From positions 1 to 34,017 of the forward strand of contig JAUYHD010000015.1 in NCBI GenBank assembly GCA_030690215.1: DNA of 34,017 nt, read 5' to 3'. Shown here piece by piece: positions 1 to 6,068 of the stretch. How positions within the stretch are numbered: the first letter of the stretch is position 1; each line of letters begins with the position of its first letter. A program made the translations under genes and the position numbers. The DNA is from a bacterium (lineage in GTDB: Bacteria; Patescibacteriota; Minisyncoccia; 1-14-0-10-42-19). The notes under the pieces are model-generated. The model had not been told where the DNA came from. It saw nothing but the letters and a program-made list of their open reading frames with translations, and made no database searches.

Positions 1-132
1 AAACGAACTGATTTCGATATGATACGAGAAGAAGAAATTCAATATGTTGAATATCTATTGAATACAAGACCAAGAAAGCGTCACGGTTGGAAGACGCCAT
101 TAGAAGTAGCAAGTGTTGCACTTCAAGGTTGA
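1..132 (+). CDS. IS30-family transposase, C-terminal fragment (cut by window edge)
   Basis: The first 43 codons, read in frame 1 to a TGA at 130-132, give the end of an IS30-type DDE transposase. The visible hallmark is the closing segment LLNTRPRKRHGWKTPLEV, which matches the NxRPRKxxGxxTPxE tail typical of this family just after the catalytic glutamate helix. The start lies outside the window, so I cannot tell whether the element is intact. No convincing terminal inverted repeat was identified after the stop codon, and a good promoter for the next gene starts only 18 bases later. It would act as a cut-and-paste DNA recombinase. Confidence 0.8.
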   Translation, partial: KRTDFDMIREEEIQYVEYLLNTRPRKRHGWKTPLEVASVALQG

Positions 133-149
133 ATGTAGGAAACAGGGAA

Positions 150-178
150 TTGACATTTTTTTGATGTTCTGTTATACT
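150..178 (+). promoter_or_regulatory. Sigma70-type promoter for the surface protein gene
   Basis: TTGACA (150-155) and TATACT (173-178) are separated by exactly 17 bp, a near-consensus promoter. The predicted start near 185 gives a leader of about 97 nt, which contains an 8-bp perfect hairpin (190-197 with 203-210) and AT-rich repeats of TTAATAATTAA. The promoter lies just outside the IS30 remnant, so the insertion may have influenced expression of the gene. Confidence 0.75.
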
Positions 179-281
179 TGTTCCGATAGCTGATATGAAC
201 ACCATATCAGAAAGGCATTTAGATTATAATATTTAGTAACAAGCTATTAATAATTAAGTCGTTAATAATTAATTTAAGACT

Positions 282-3035
282 ATGAATACATACATACAGA
301 TACTTTCCGGTCGAAATATATTGCAAATTGCACACAAGGCGTTTTCCGCTTTTGTGATTTTTACATTTGCATTTTATCCATTCGCGTTTACGGGGTTTGT
401 CCCTGTCGCGTATGCGGCAGCAGGCGTCAATATTGATACTATAAATGGTGAAGCGCCGCAATCTGACGAATGTATTGAGAGTCCTGTTATCGCTGGCATA
501 AGCGGAACTACGGGAAGCCAGGGCGGACATTATTCTATTGATATAGATTGGGGTGATGGATCATCTATTGAATCTATTCAACTTGGCGATGGTGGTCCAA
601 TTGGCAAGGATAAGCCGTTTTCTATTTTTGTAAGTCACACTTTTTTAATTACAAGTAATAGCATAAGCGTTTTCTTATATCATGGGCAGCCTGGAGGAAG
701 AGATGCGAGCGATTTAGTTCTTCAAGACATAGAAGGAGTATGCATTACTCCTCCTGATGCACCCGAAAACCCGACTATTCAGATTAAAAAAGTCATTGTT
801 ATTGACGATGAATTGACTCCGGCCGAAGACCAAAGTGGAGCCGAGGGCTGGGATTTTGATATTGATGGCGATGAACCGTCCTCAGCCGGTCCAACAGACG
901 GAAATGGCGAAACCGAAGTGGTAGATGTAAATCCCGATACATATGATATTAGTGAAACCCCTCAGGATGGATTTGTTTTGGTTTACGCGGTTTGTAAAGA
1001 TGACGACGGCGAGGTTGGAGAATTTTATGAACCAGAGAACGGTGTCATTAGCGTTACAGCGGTCAGTGACCAAACTATCGTCTGCACATTCTACAATGCG
1101 CCACTCGGCTCTATAACTGTAGAAAAAGTCACAGAACCCGAATCGGATGATACAGAATTTGATTTTAGTATCACTGGTTTTGAAGATTTTGTGTTGATCG
1201 GCGGAATAAGCGAATTTTTTGGCAATCTTTTCCCGGGCGCATATACAATAGAGGAAGATTTTAATGAAGATTATGAAGCCTCTGTTGAATGTACGAATGG
1301 AGAAAGCGGTTTTTCTCTCGTGTCGTTTCTTTTGGGATATGGCGAAGATGTGACTTGTACGTTTACGAATACGTTTATAGATGAAGACCCTTCAGCCGAT
1401 TTGGAAATTTCAAAATCGGTTAGTCCCAATCCTGTGGTTGAAGGTGGAGAAGTTACATACACTATTGTTGTAACAAATAACGGTCCCGACACCGCGACTA
1501 ATGTCGTAGTAACCGATAACCTTGAGGAATGTTTAATATTTGAAGAGGCATCTGCGAGCCAAGGAATTTATGATCCCGATACCGGGGAGTGGACGGTTGG
1601 TGACTTAGAAGATGGCGAATCCGCCACTTTGGAGATAACAGTCACCGTAGACTGTGAATTTGGCGATGTAGATAACGTTGCAACCGCAACATCAGACGTA
1701 AATGACCCGGACGAAGACAATGAAGAAACTGACAATTCCTCAAGTGTTTCTCTGACAGTTGAAGAAGAGGAAATCACTCCTGACCCCGCAATTCTTACTA
1801 TCGTAAAACTTACCGAGGGAGGTGACGGTACATTTGAATTTACCATATCCGATAACGAAAATGTCACTATCGAAACCTCAGAGGGAGAGGGTTCGGTAGA
1901 AGTTGAGTTAAGCGAAGGGTCTTACGCAGTTCAGGAAATTGTGCCTAACGGGTGGATTCTGGATGACTTTTATTGCGAATACTACGATGAAAGCATTGGA
2001 GAATCTATAGAAAACGGACAGTTTATCTTTGTTGAAGATGGCGACCATGTCACCTGTTACTTTGAAAACACCAAAGACGAACAGACGCAGATTGACCCGC
2101 CTTCTCTTGATGACCCCGAAGATGTAACCCCGCCAGTTTCAACTTTCAACAACGAAAGAGGCCACGAAATAATTGATACTGAAATTGTTTCTCTTGAACT
2201 TCGAGGACAGTCTACCGACGACGTAGGCCCCGAGGGAGATCCGCAATCCGGAGTCGCTAGCGCCGAGATGCAAATGTTTCAGCTTGGTGGTCCGGAAATG
2301 GTGTCGTCTCCCAACTTTAACGAAATTTTTGATAGTTTGAGTTGTGAAGAATTATCAAGCGAGCAGGTTCCGATTGAGATAGTAGCTCTTAGCTTGACCA
2401 GTGTCAGTCCTTTAACTGTTTCTTGGAATCATGACTGGAGCATTCCTAGTTTAGGTGTTTATTGTGTCTTAGTACACGCTACAGATAATGCGGGGAACAT
2501 AGAACATACCGGTGTCGCGGGACCGTTCGCATATGATCCTCCAGCCTCTGAATCTCCTCCACCCCCGCCTCCTCCGCCTTCTAGCGGCGGCGGAACAGGC
2601 GGTGGCGGGACAGACAACTTTCAATTGGGCACGACCGGCGGAAACCTTAACCCCCCTCCTAGCAATACGGGAGGCGAGGTGCTTGGTGAAAGCACAGGAC
2701 CCGAAGAAGAAGTATTGGGAGAAACATGCGAGCTCCTTATCAATTCATACATTAAATCCGGAGCAGAAAATAATGTTGGTGACGTGCAAAAACTTCAAGA
2801 GTTTTTGAATGAACATCTGGGCGTAAACCTTCCTATTACGGGATTTTATGGCGCGTTGACCGAAGCGGCTGTAAATCAATTCCAGCTGAAATATGGAGAT
2901 GATGTTCTTGCTCCATGGATTCCATTCGGCCATCCCGATACAAATACTCCAACGGGATATGTATATAAAACAACGAAGTGGAAGATAAATAATATTGTCT
3001 GTCCGGGCTCGGAGCCGTTCCCAACTCTTCCGTAA
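282..3035 (+). CDS. Large secreted surface protein with DUF11 and C-terminal peptidoglycan-binding domains
   Basis: A 917-residue exported protein. Residues about 18-46 form a hydrophobic signal ending in AYA-A, a plausible signal peptidase I site. Acidic, Thr/Val-rich beta-sandwich modules follow, several closing with a VxCTFxNT-like strand (CTFYNA, CTFTNT, CYFENT) as in SpaA/prealbumin-like surface repeats. About 372-490 is a DUF11 domain (SKSVSPNPVVEGGEVTYTI, TNNGPDTATNVVVTDNL). A Pro/Gly-rich linker (PPPPPPPPSSGGG) near 755-775 leads to a PG_binding_1-type domain around 815-880 (VQKLQEFLNEHLG, LTEAAVNQFQLKYG). The composition (very acidic, cysteine pairs) fits a cell-surface fibre or adhesin tethered to peptidoglycan. 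The ATG at 282 has no Shine-Dalgarno sequence but follows a strong promoter. Ligand unknown; the adhesin role is inference. Confidence 0.85.
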   Translation: MNTYIQILSGRNILQIAHKAFSAFVIFTFAFYPFAFTGFVPVAYAAAGVNIDTINGEAPQSDECIESPVIAGISGTTGSQGGHYSIDIDWGDGSSIESIQLGDGGPIGKDKPFSIFVSHTFLITSNSISVFLYHGQPGGRDASDLVLQDIEGVCITPPDAPENPTIQIKKVIVIDDELTPAEDQSGAEGWDFDIDGDEPSSAGPTDGNGETEVVDVNPDTYDISETPQDGFVLVYAVCKDDDGEVGEFYEPENGVISVTAVSDQTIVCTFYNAPLGSITVEKVTEPESDDTEFDFSITGFEDFVLIGGISEFFGNLFPGAYTIEEDFNEDYEASVECTNGESGFSLVSFLLGYGEDVTCTFTNTFIDEDPSADLEISKSVSPNPVVEGGEVTYTIVVTNNGPDTATNVVVTDNLEECLIFEEASASQGIYDPDTGEWTVGDLEDGESATLEITVTVDCEFGDVDNVATATSDVNDPDEDNEETDNSSSVSLTVEEEEITPDPAILTIVKLTEGGDGTFEFTISDNENVTIETSEGEGSVEVELSEGSYAVQEIVPNGWILDDFYCEYYDESIGESIENGQFIFVEDGDHVTCYFENTKDEQTQIDPPSLDDPEDVTPPVSTFNNERGHEIIDTEIVSLELRGQSTDDVGPEGDPQSGVASAEMQMFQLGGPEMVSSPNFNEIFDSLSCEELSSEQVPIEIVALSLTSVSPLTVSWNHDWSIPSLGVYCVLVHATDNAGNIEHTGVAGPFAYDPPASESPPPPPPPPSSGGGTGGGGTDNFQLGTTGGNLNPPPSNTGGEVLGESTGPEEEVLGETCELLINSYIKSGAENNVGDVQKLQEFLNEHLGVNLPITGFYGALTEAAVNQFQLKYGDDVLAPWIPFGHPDTNTPTGYVYKTTKWKINNIVCPGSEPFPTLP

Positions 3036-3048
3036 AGAAAATAGATAA

Positions 3049-3114
3049 CTAAAATATCCCGCGGAAGCGGGGTATTTTAGTGAAGGGGGAAGCCCCATAT
3101 TCCGCTAAGAGCGG
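3049..3114. repeat. Palindrome cluster between genes, possible terminator
   Basis: Three consecutive hairpins lie in the 107-bp gap. The first (3049-3080) has a 14-bp stem, CTAAAATATCCCGC pairing with GCGGGGTATTTTAG with one G-T wobble, around a GGAA loop. The others are GGGG/CCCC near 3085-3096 and CCGCT-AAG-AGCGG near 3102-3114. The first could end transcription from upstream, but no clean T-tract follows, so this is uncertain. Confidence 0.5.
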
Positions 3115-3128
3115 GGTCGGGTAAATGA

Positions 3129-3134
3129 TATAAT
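3129..3134 (+). promoter_or_regulatory. -10 element directly before the CAP gene
   Basis: TATAAT at 3129-3134 ends 8 bases before the ATG at 3143, and the expected start site falls within one or two bases of the start codon. No convincing -35 is present 17 bp upstream. This fits a leaderless transcript, a layout repeated at several other genes in the window. Confidence 0.5.
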
Positions 3135-3142
3135 AAAGACAT

Positions 3143-4147
3143 ATGAAGAAGCTGGCAAAAAAATATCTGATAGCGCACAAAGATAACGACGGAAAACCGC
3201 ATATTCTTCGCGGGAAGGCGGTTATGGTCATTGCTTTTGTCGTTCTGTTCTTGTTTCTTGTGTCGTTTGTACAGCATGCGATTATTACGGGCACCAATTT
3301 TGCCTCAATCATTTCGTCCGTGCTTATAGATCTTGCAAACGGGGACCGCCAACAAAACGGCGTTCATACGCTTTCCATTAACCCGGTGCTCTCGTACGCC
3401 GCGGAATTAAAAGCGCGCGACATGGCGCAAAAAAGTTATTTTGCGCATACGTCTCCCGAAGGATTGAGCCCGTGGTATTGGTTCGGAGAAGCGGGGTATG
3501 ACTTTTTGTACGCGGGCGAAAACTTGGCGGTTAACTTTTCTGACTCTGTTGATGTGGAGCGCGCATGGATGAATTCGCCGTTGCACCGCAAAAATATTTT
3601 GAGCGAACATTTTTCTGAAATAGGCATAGGGACCGCGCACGGTTTTTATAAGGGGCGCGAAACTACATTTGTAGTCCAGTTATTTGGGAATCCATTGCCC
3701 GAAGAAATAAAAGCAGTAAAAGAATCTGCTCCAAAAGAACAAGAGACCGTAACAGCAATAGCCCCGCGGGAAACGGTTGTGTTAGGGGATGAGGTGTCTC
3801 TAGCAGAAGCCGAGCTTGAATTTACCGAAGAGGAAGAATCATTCGTCGCGGTTGATGTTAATGGCTATGCGCTTTTGGATACGGTGCGTTCTCTCTCGGA
3901 GGCGGAAGAATCTCCGGTGTACGCATCTATGGTTGATACTATATTTACTTCGCCCAAACGCATTTTGTACGCGCTCTATGGGGTTCTTGCGATGTTTATC
4001 TTGCTCGCGCTTTCTTCATTTTTTGCCTACGAGATACGCAAACATCATGTGCGTCATATAGTATATGGCGTTTTTCTCCTTGTGTTTATGGCGGGTCTTT
4101 TTTACGCGAGCCATACGCTCATTTACGCGAAAGTATTTGTGCGGTAA
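3143..4147 (+). CDS. CAP/SCP-domain membrane protein
   Basis: A 334-residue protein. Residues about 28-50 form an N-terminal membrane helix (VMVIAFVVLFLFLVSFV). About 70-190 is a CAP (cysteine-rich secretory protein/PR-1) domain: NPVLSYAAELKARDMA, YFAHTSPEG, AGENLA, AWMNSPLHRKNIL and IGIGTA with the conserved histidines and glutamate. A variable acidic linker (about 190-265) leads to two more helices near the C-terminus (LYALYGVLAMFILLALSSFF; VYGVFLLVFMAGLFYAS). The CAP domain is expected on the outer face of the membrane. Its role in CPR bacteria is unknown; CAP domains elsewhere bind lipids or act in cell-wall contexts. The last 57 bases, including the stop, recur as an imperfect copy at 4937-4993. 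Confidence 0.85.
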   Translation: MKKLAKKYLIAHKDNDGKPHILRGKAVMVIAFVVLFLFLVSFVQHAIITGTNFASIISSVLIDLANGDRQQNGVHTLSINPVLSYAAELKARDMAQKSYFAHTSPEGLSPWYWFGEAGYDFLYAGENLAVNFSDSVDVERAWMNSPLHRKNILSEHFSEIGIGTAHGFYKGRETTFVVQLFGNPLPEEIKAVKESAPKEQETVTAIAPRETVVLGDEVSLAEAELEFTEEEESFVAVDVNGYALLDTVRSLSEAEESPVYASMVDTIFTSPKRILYALYGVLAMFILLALSSFFAYEIRKHHVRHIVYGVFLLVFMAGLFYASHTLIYAKVFVR

Positions 4148-4277
4148 TTTTTTTTCTGCGCACGTTGTTTTATGCGGGCACAAAAAGTGCATATTTTTGA
4201 TTTGCCCCGATATATTGGTGATATGAAGAATATATATTTTCTTGAATGTTTCAATTTTCTATAGTAAATTGATCCTA

Positions 4278-4856
4278 ATGAGTAGTGGCAAGGTAAAAGT
4301 TATTAAATCGGGGGTATTTATTGATGCTTCAAATTTGCTTTGGGCCATGAAGCAGAAAGATGAAAAAACTGGAAAGAAAATCCATTATAATATTTGTTTT
4401 AAAAAATTAAAACAATATTTAAAAAGGCACTATTCCCCCAGTTTTTATCATTATTATGCATGTGAAGATAGTCGTCCCAAAAAAGAACCCTACATTACGC
4501 ACGCAAAGAATACCCAAAAATTTTTTCAAGTTTTGGACGGTCTTGGCTATAATGTGATAAAAAAGGAATTAAAGCACATAGGGGATGGAACCAAGTGTGA
4601 CACAGATGTCGAAATCACTATGGCTATGCATAAATATGCGAACGATATAGAAAATATTATATTATTCAGTGGAGATAGTGATTTTCTTTCCGCAGTAGAG
4701 CATTTTCATTCCTTGGGGAAACACGTAAGAATATTTTCTTTTGAAAAATTTCTTTCCTGGGAGCTTAAGGATTTTGCGATAAAAAATCCAAGATGTAATT
4801 ATAAACTTTTGGATGATTTAAGAGGAAAATTAGAACGCACGGATGATGAAAGCTAG
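4278..4856 (+). CDS. NYN-domain (LabA/DUF88-like) putative ribonuclease
   Basis: A 192-residue single-domain protein of the NYN family, a PIN-like nuclease fold. Conserved acidic motifs are visible: GVFIDASNLLWAM near the start (first Asp), a central KCDTDVEITMAMHKYA segment (second acidic cluster) and ILFSGDSDFLSAVEHF (the SGDSDF signature). Such proteins are thought to cut RNA using Mg2+ bound by these aspartates. I chose ATG 4278 over an in-frame TTG at 4242, since the TTG lies in AT-rich promoter-like sequence and the family normally begins a few residues before the FIDxxN strand. The gene is clearly more AT-rich than its neighbours and stands alone between two copies of the CAP gene 3' end, which suggests acquisition. 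Substrate unknown. Confidence 0.8.
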   Translation: MSSGKVKVIKSGVFIDASNLLWAMKQKDEKTGKKIHYNICFKKLKQYLKRHYSPSFYHYYACEDSRPKKEPYITHAKNTQKFFQVLDGLGYNVIKKELKHIGDGTKCDTDVEITMAMHKYANDIENIILFSGDSDFLSAVEHFHSLGKHVRIFSFEKFLSWELKDFAIKNPRCNYKLLDDLRGKLERTDDES

Positions 4857-4871
4857 TTATTCACAACGCTC

Positions 4872-4899
4872 TTGACGCTCTTCGAATATTGAGTATAAT
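4872..4899 (+). promoter_or_regulatory. Strong promoter just upstream of a terminator
   Basis: TTGACG (4872-4877), 16-bp spacer, TATAAT (4894-4899). The predicted start is near 4906, only about 12 bases before the terminator stem at 4918, so the transcript would be about 45 nt. No ORF is served by it. Confidence 0.6.
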
Positions 4900-4917
4900 G
4901 ACAGTATTAGATATTAC

Positions 4918-4949
4918 CGCCCTCCAGCAATGGGGGGCGGGTCTTTTTT
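4918..4949 (+). terminator. Rho-independent terminator
   Basis: CCGCCCTCCA and TGGGGGGCGG form a 10-bp GC-rich stem with one T-G wobble around GCAA, followed by GTC and six T. The right arm and T-tract overlap the start of the CAP 3'-end copy. It may end NYN-gene transcripts or the tiny transcript from 4906. Confidence 0.75.
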
Positions 4950-4993
4950 ACGCGAGCCACACGCTTATCTACGCAAGGGTATTTGTGCAGTAA
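4937..4993 (+). pseudogene. Displaced copy of the CAP gene 3' end
   Basis: These 57 bases match 4091-4147, the end of the CAP gene, at 50 positions. In frame they read GLFYASHTLIYARVFVQ and a stop, against GLFYASHTLIYAKVFVR in the intact gene. Four of the seven differences are synonymous third-base changes; the rest give K to R and R to Q. It was therefore probably coding after it diverged. Nothing else of the CAP gene remains upstream. Confidence 0.8.
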
Positions 4994-5087
4994 ACGACGA
5001 ATAGTTAGAAGAGTTTTTATGTGGAATGGGCTAAAAAGGGCCTATTTTTAATGCCGATTACCCTTATTTATAAGGGCAATTTAGGGC

Positions 5088-5116
5088 TTGACTTTTGCGT
5101 TTTTATATGCTACAAT
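5088..5116 (+). promoter_or_regulatory. Strong promoter for a structured RNA
   Basis: TTGACT (5088-5093) and TACAAT (5111-5116) with an ideal 17-bp spacer; the predicted start is near 5123. A hairpin CCCTTA-TTTA-TAAGGG (5061-5076) lies just upstream. No convincing protein-coding ORF follows for over 400 bases. Confidence 0.75.
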
Positions 5117-5141
5117 TGCGTCTAGAAAGTAAGGAATTTGA

Positions 5142-5238
5142 TAACAGACAGTAAAGGGGGCTTATTCCAGAGGCATTATTCATTATTTTAAAAATTATAT
5201 TATTTCCTTCTAGGAAGAACCCCCTTTACTGTCTGTTA
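5142..5238. repeat. 97-bp element with 19-bp perfect inverted repeats
   Basis: TAACAGACAGTAAAGGGGG at 5142-5160 is repeated exactly in inverse orientation at 5220-5238. The AT-rich interior (59 bp) has no ORF. As DNA it resembles a miniature inverted-repeat element; as RNA it is the first large hairpin of the candidate transcript. Confidence 0.75.
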
Positions 5239-5487
5239 CAACCTCCTGTAACATATGTGGTAGATTCATCTCTATGAAGAGGGTAATACAAATGCGACTG
5301 GTGGGTCGCATATGTATTCATTTATTACCTCCCCCACTCTTAATAGAGCATAATACCCCAAAGAGGAACCTTTCGGGGAGAAAAGGATCCTCACCAATTC
5401 AACCCGTTATGCATTTTGATACGAAAACTGCGACAGGGTATCTTGTCCAACCATTTCCGAAATGTATAACGGGTATCGAATATAAAA

Positions 5488-5537
5488 AAGGAGCGCGAGT
5501 TTAAAGGAGAAGGGAAAACGCGCTCCTTCTATTTTTA
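5488..5537. terminator. Bidirectional intrinsic terminator/attenuator
   Basis: AAGGAGCGCG (5488-5497) pairs perfectly with CGCGCTCCTT (5519-5528), followed by CTATTTTTA on the plus strand and by a run of six T on the minus strand. The plus T-tract region (5530-5539) can instead pair with TTAAAAATAG (5561-5570) in a read-through transcript. No separate promoter is evident before the next ORF, so partial read-through is plausible. Confidence 0.7.
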
Positions 5538-5609
5538 AGCCACTGTTTTAGAACGGTAGTTTAAAAATAGAATTGAATTATTGAAAATAAAATAGGAGGA
5601 ACAAAAAAA

Positions 5610-5816
5610 ATGGGCGACATGCTAGTTGTTACGGATCTATCCAAGACATGGAAGGGCGTGCCTCCGGCGGTAATCTTTCGCAAAGTGCGCGGAAGCGTTT
5701 TGATGACTACGCGTGACGGGAACGCAAAGTGCGTGATGATCTCAAAGATAAAAAAGGAGCAGCAACATGCTCAAAAAGATAAAAAAATACCACAGGGGAG
5801 GGGCACAACATTCTAA
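5610..5816 (+). CDS. Small basic protein of unknown function
   Basis: A 68-residue ORF starting at ATG 5610, preceded by a perfect AGGAGG (5594-5599) at 10-nt spacing, one of the few strong ribosome binding sites in the window. The protein (MGDMLVVTDLSKTWKGVPP...) begins with a beta/alpha-looking segment and ends in a Lys/Gln-rich tail (KIKKEQQHAQKDKK). I recognise no family. It sits between the terminator at 5488-5537 and the one at 5961-5992 without an obvious promoter, so it is probably transcribed by read-through from 5123. CCTCCT in the leader (5242-5247) is complementary to its ribosome binding site. Its 3' end overlaps another small ORF with its own Shine-Dalgarno sequence. It is real if the ribosome binding site is functional, but no homology supports it. 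Confidence 0.5.
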   Translation: MGDMLVVTDLSKTWKGVPPAVIFRKVRGSVLMTTRDGNAKCVMISKIKKEQQHAQKDKKIPQGRGTTF

Positions 5817-5844
5817 CATTCTGCAGAATGTTAGAATGTTGTAG
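5767..5844 (+). CDS. Possible 25-residue peptide ORF
   Basis: ATG 5767 follows AAGGAG (5754-5759) at 7-nt spacing, inside the 3' end of the upstream small ORF in another frame. The product starts MLKKIKKYHRGGAQ and its last third is encoded by the left and right arms of a perfect palindrome (5805-5842). The sequence just after AAAAAAATACCA recurs near 5859-5880, ahead of a third strong Shine-Dalgarno sequence (5877-5883) that precedes an ATG with only four codons (5891-5905). Coding status is uncertain; ribosome-binding strength is the only support. Confidence 0.3.
   Translation: MLKKIKKYHRGGAQHSNILQNVRML
5805..5842. repeat. 38-bp perfect palindrome
   Basis: The sequence reads the same on both strands across all 38 bases, centred on CTGCAG (5821-5826), with arms of the form ACAACATTCTAACATT. 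No T-tract follows, so it is not a standard terminator. It could be an operator, a recombination site or an RNA dimerisation hairpin. Confidence 0.8.
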
Positions 5845-5960
5845 GAGAAGTAATTTCAACAAAAAAATACCAGAGGAAAGGAGCAAGCGCATGAGAGAGC
5901 AATGACGCTTACTGTATGACATGACAATTGAATAATCGATAACCTATATATTGTATCCGG

Positions 5961-5992
5961 GGAGGGCCACAGCAAAACGGCCCTCCTATTTT
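5961..5992 (+). terminator. Rho-independent terminator upstream of pyrF
   Basis: GGAGGGCC (5961-5968) pairs perfectly with GGCCCTCC (5979-5986) across a 10-nt loop and is followed by TATTTTTTTAT. It closes the small-ORF region and isolates it from pyrF. Confidence 0.85.
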
Positions 5993-6003
5993 TTTATACG
6001 GAT

Positions 6004-6031
6004 TGCTTTTTGGGTGTTTTTTATATATATT
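6004..6031 (+). promoter_or_regulatory. Probable pyrF promoter
   Basis: TTGCTT (6004-6009) and TATATT (6026-6031) with 16-bp spacing lie just after the terminator. The predicted leader is about 31 nt and carries AAAGGAG seven to eight bases before the ATG. Confidence 0.45.
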
Positions 6032-6068
6032 TACAGGAAGCAGGATGTTTTTTGAAAGGAGAATACAG

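Larger units (their letters stand above)
5123..5537 (+). ncRNA. Candidate structured non-coding RNA or long leader of unknown class
   Basis: About 415 nt lie between a near-consensus promoter and an intrinsic terminator. Stems in order: a 19-bp perfect inverted repeat (5142-5160 with 5220-5238) closing a 59-nt AT-rich loop; a 14-nt stem with one mismatch (5285-5298 with 5305-5318); CCCCAAAG with CTTTCGGGG (5356-5378); a 15-bp stem with one G-U pair (5402-5416 with 5460-5474) that encloses a GATAC/GTATC stem (5418-5422 with 5438-5442); and the terminator. An anti-Shine-Dalgarno-like ACCTCCT sits unpaired at 5241-5247. I found none of the signatures of RNase P RNA, tmRNA, SRP RNA or 6S RNA. It could be a free RNA or the leader of the small ORF at 5610. 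Strand is set by the promoter; the terminator would work both ways. Confidence 0.6.

Noticed and set aside
4242-4277. TTG at 4242 as the start of the NYN gene
   Set aside because: The extra 12 residues are unlike the family, the sequence looks like promoter DNA, and ATG 4278 gives the normal N-terminus.
5143-5341. A minus-strand ORF of 31 codons with a GGGGAGG just upstream
   Set aside because: It lies wholly in the hairpin arms, has no promoter on that strand, and the ribosome-site-like bases are part of a stem. Worth remembering if minus-strand transcription is found.
5274-5504. A 76-codon ORF on the plus strand inside the structured RNA
   Set aside because: No Shine-Dalgarno sequence, no recognisable domain, and its codons are dominated by the arms of hairpins; the stems explain the sequence better than a protein.
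5123-5537. tmRNA, RNase P RNA, 6S RNA or SRP RNA as the identity of the structured RNA
   Set aside because: No tRNA-like ends or tag ORF, no conserved RNase P core motif, wrong length and shape for 6S or SRP RNA.
6003-6068. Longer N-terminus for pyrF from an upstream ATG
   Set aside because: The ribosome binding site lies before 6069, and the extra residues overlap the predicted promoter.
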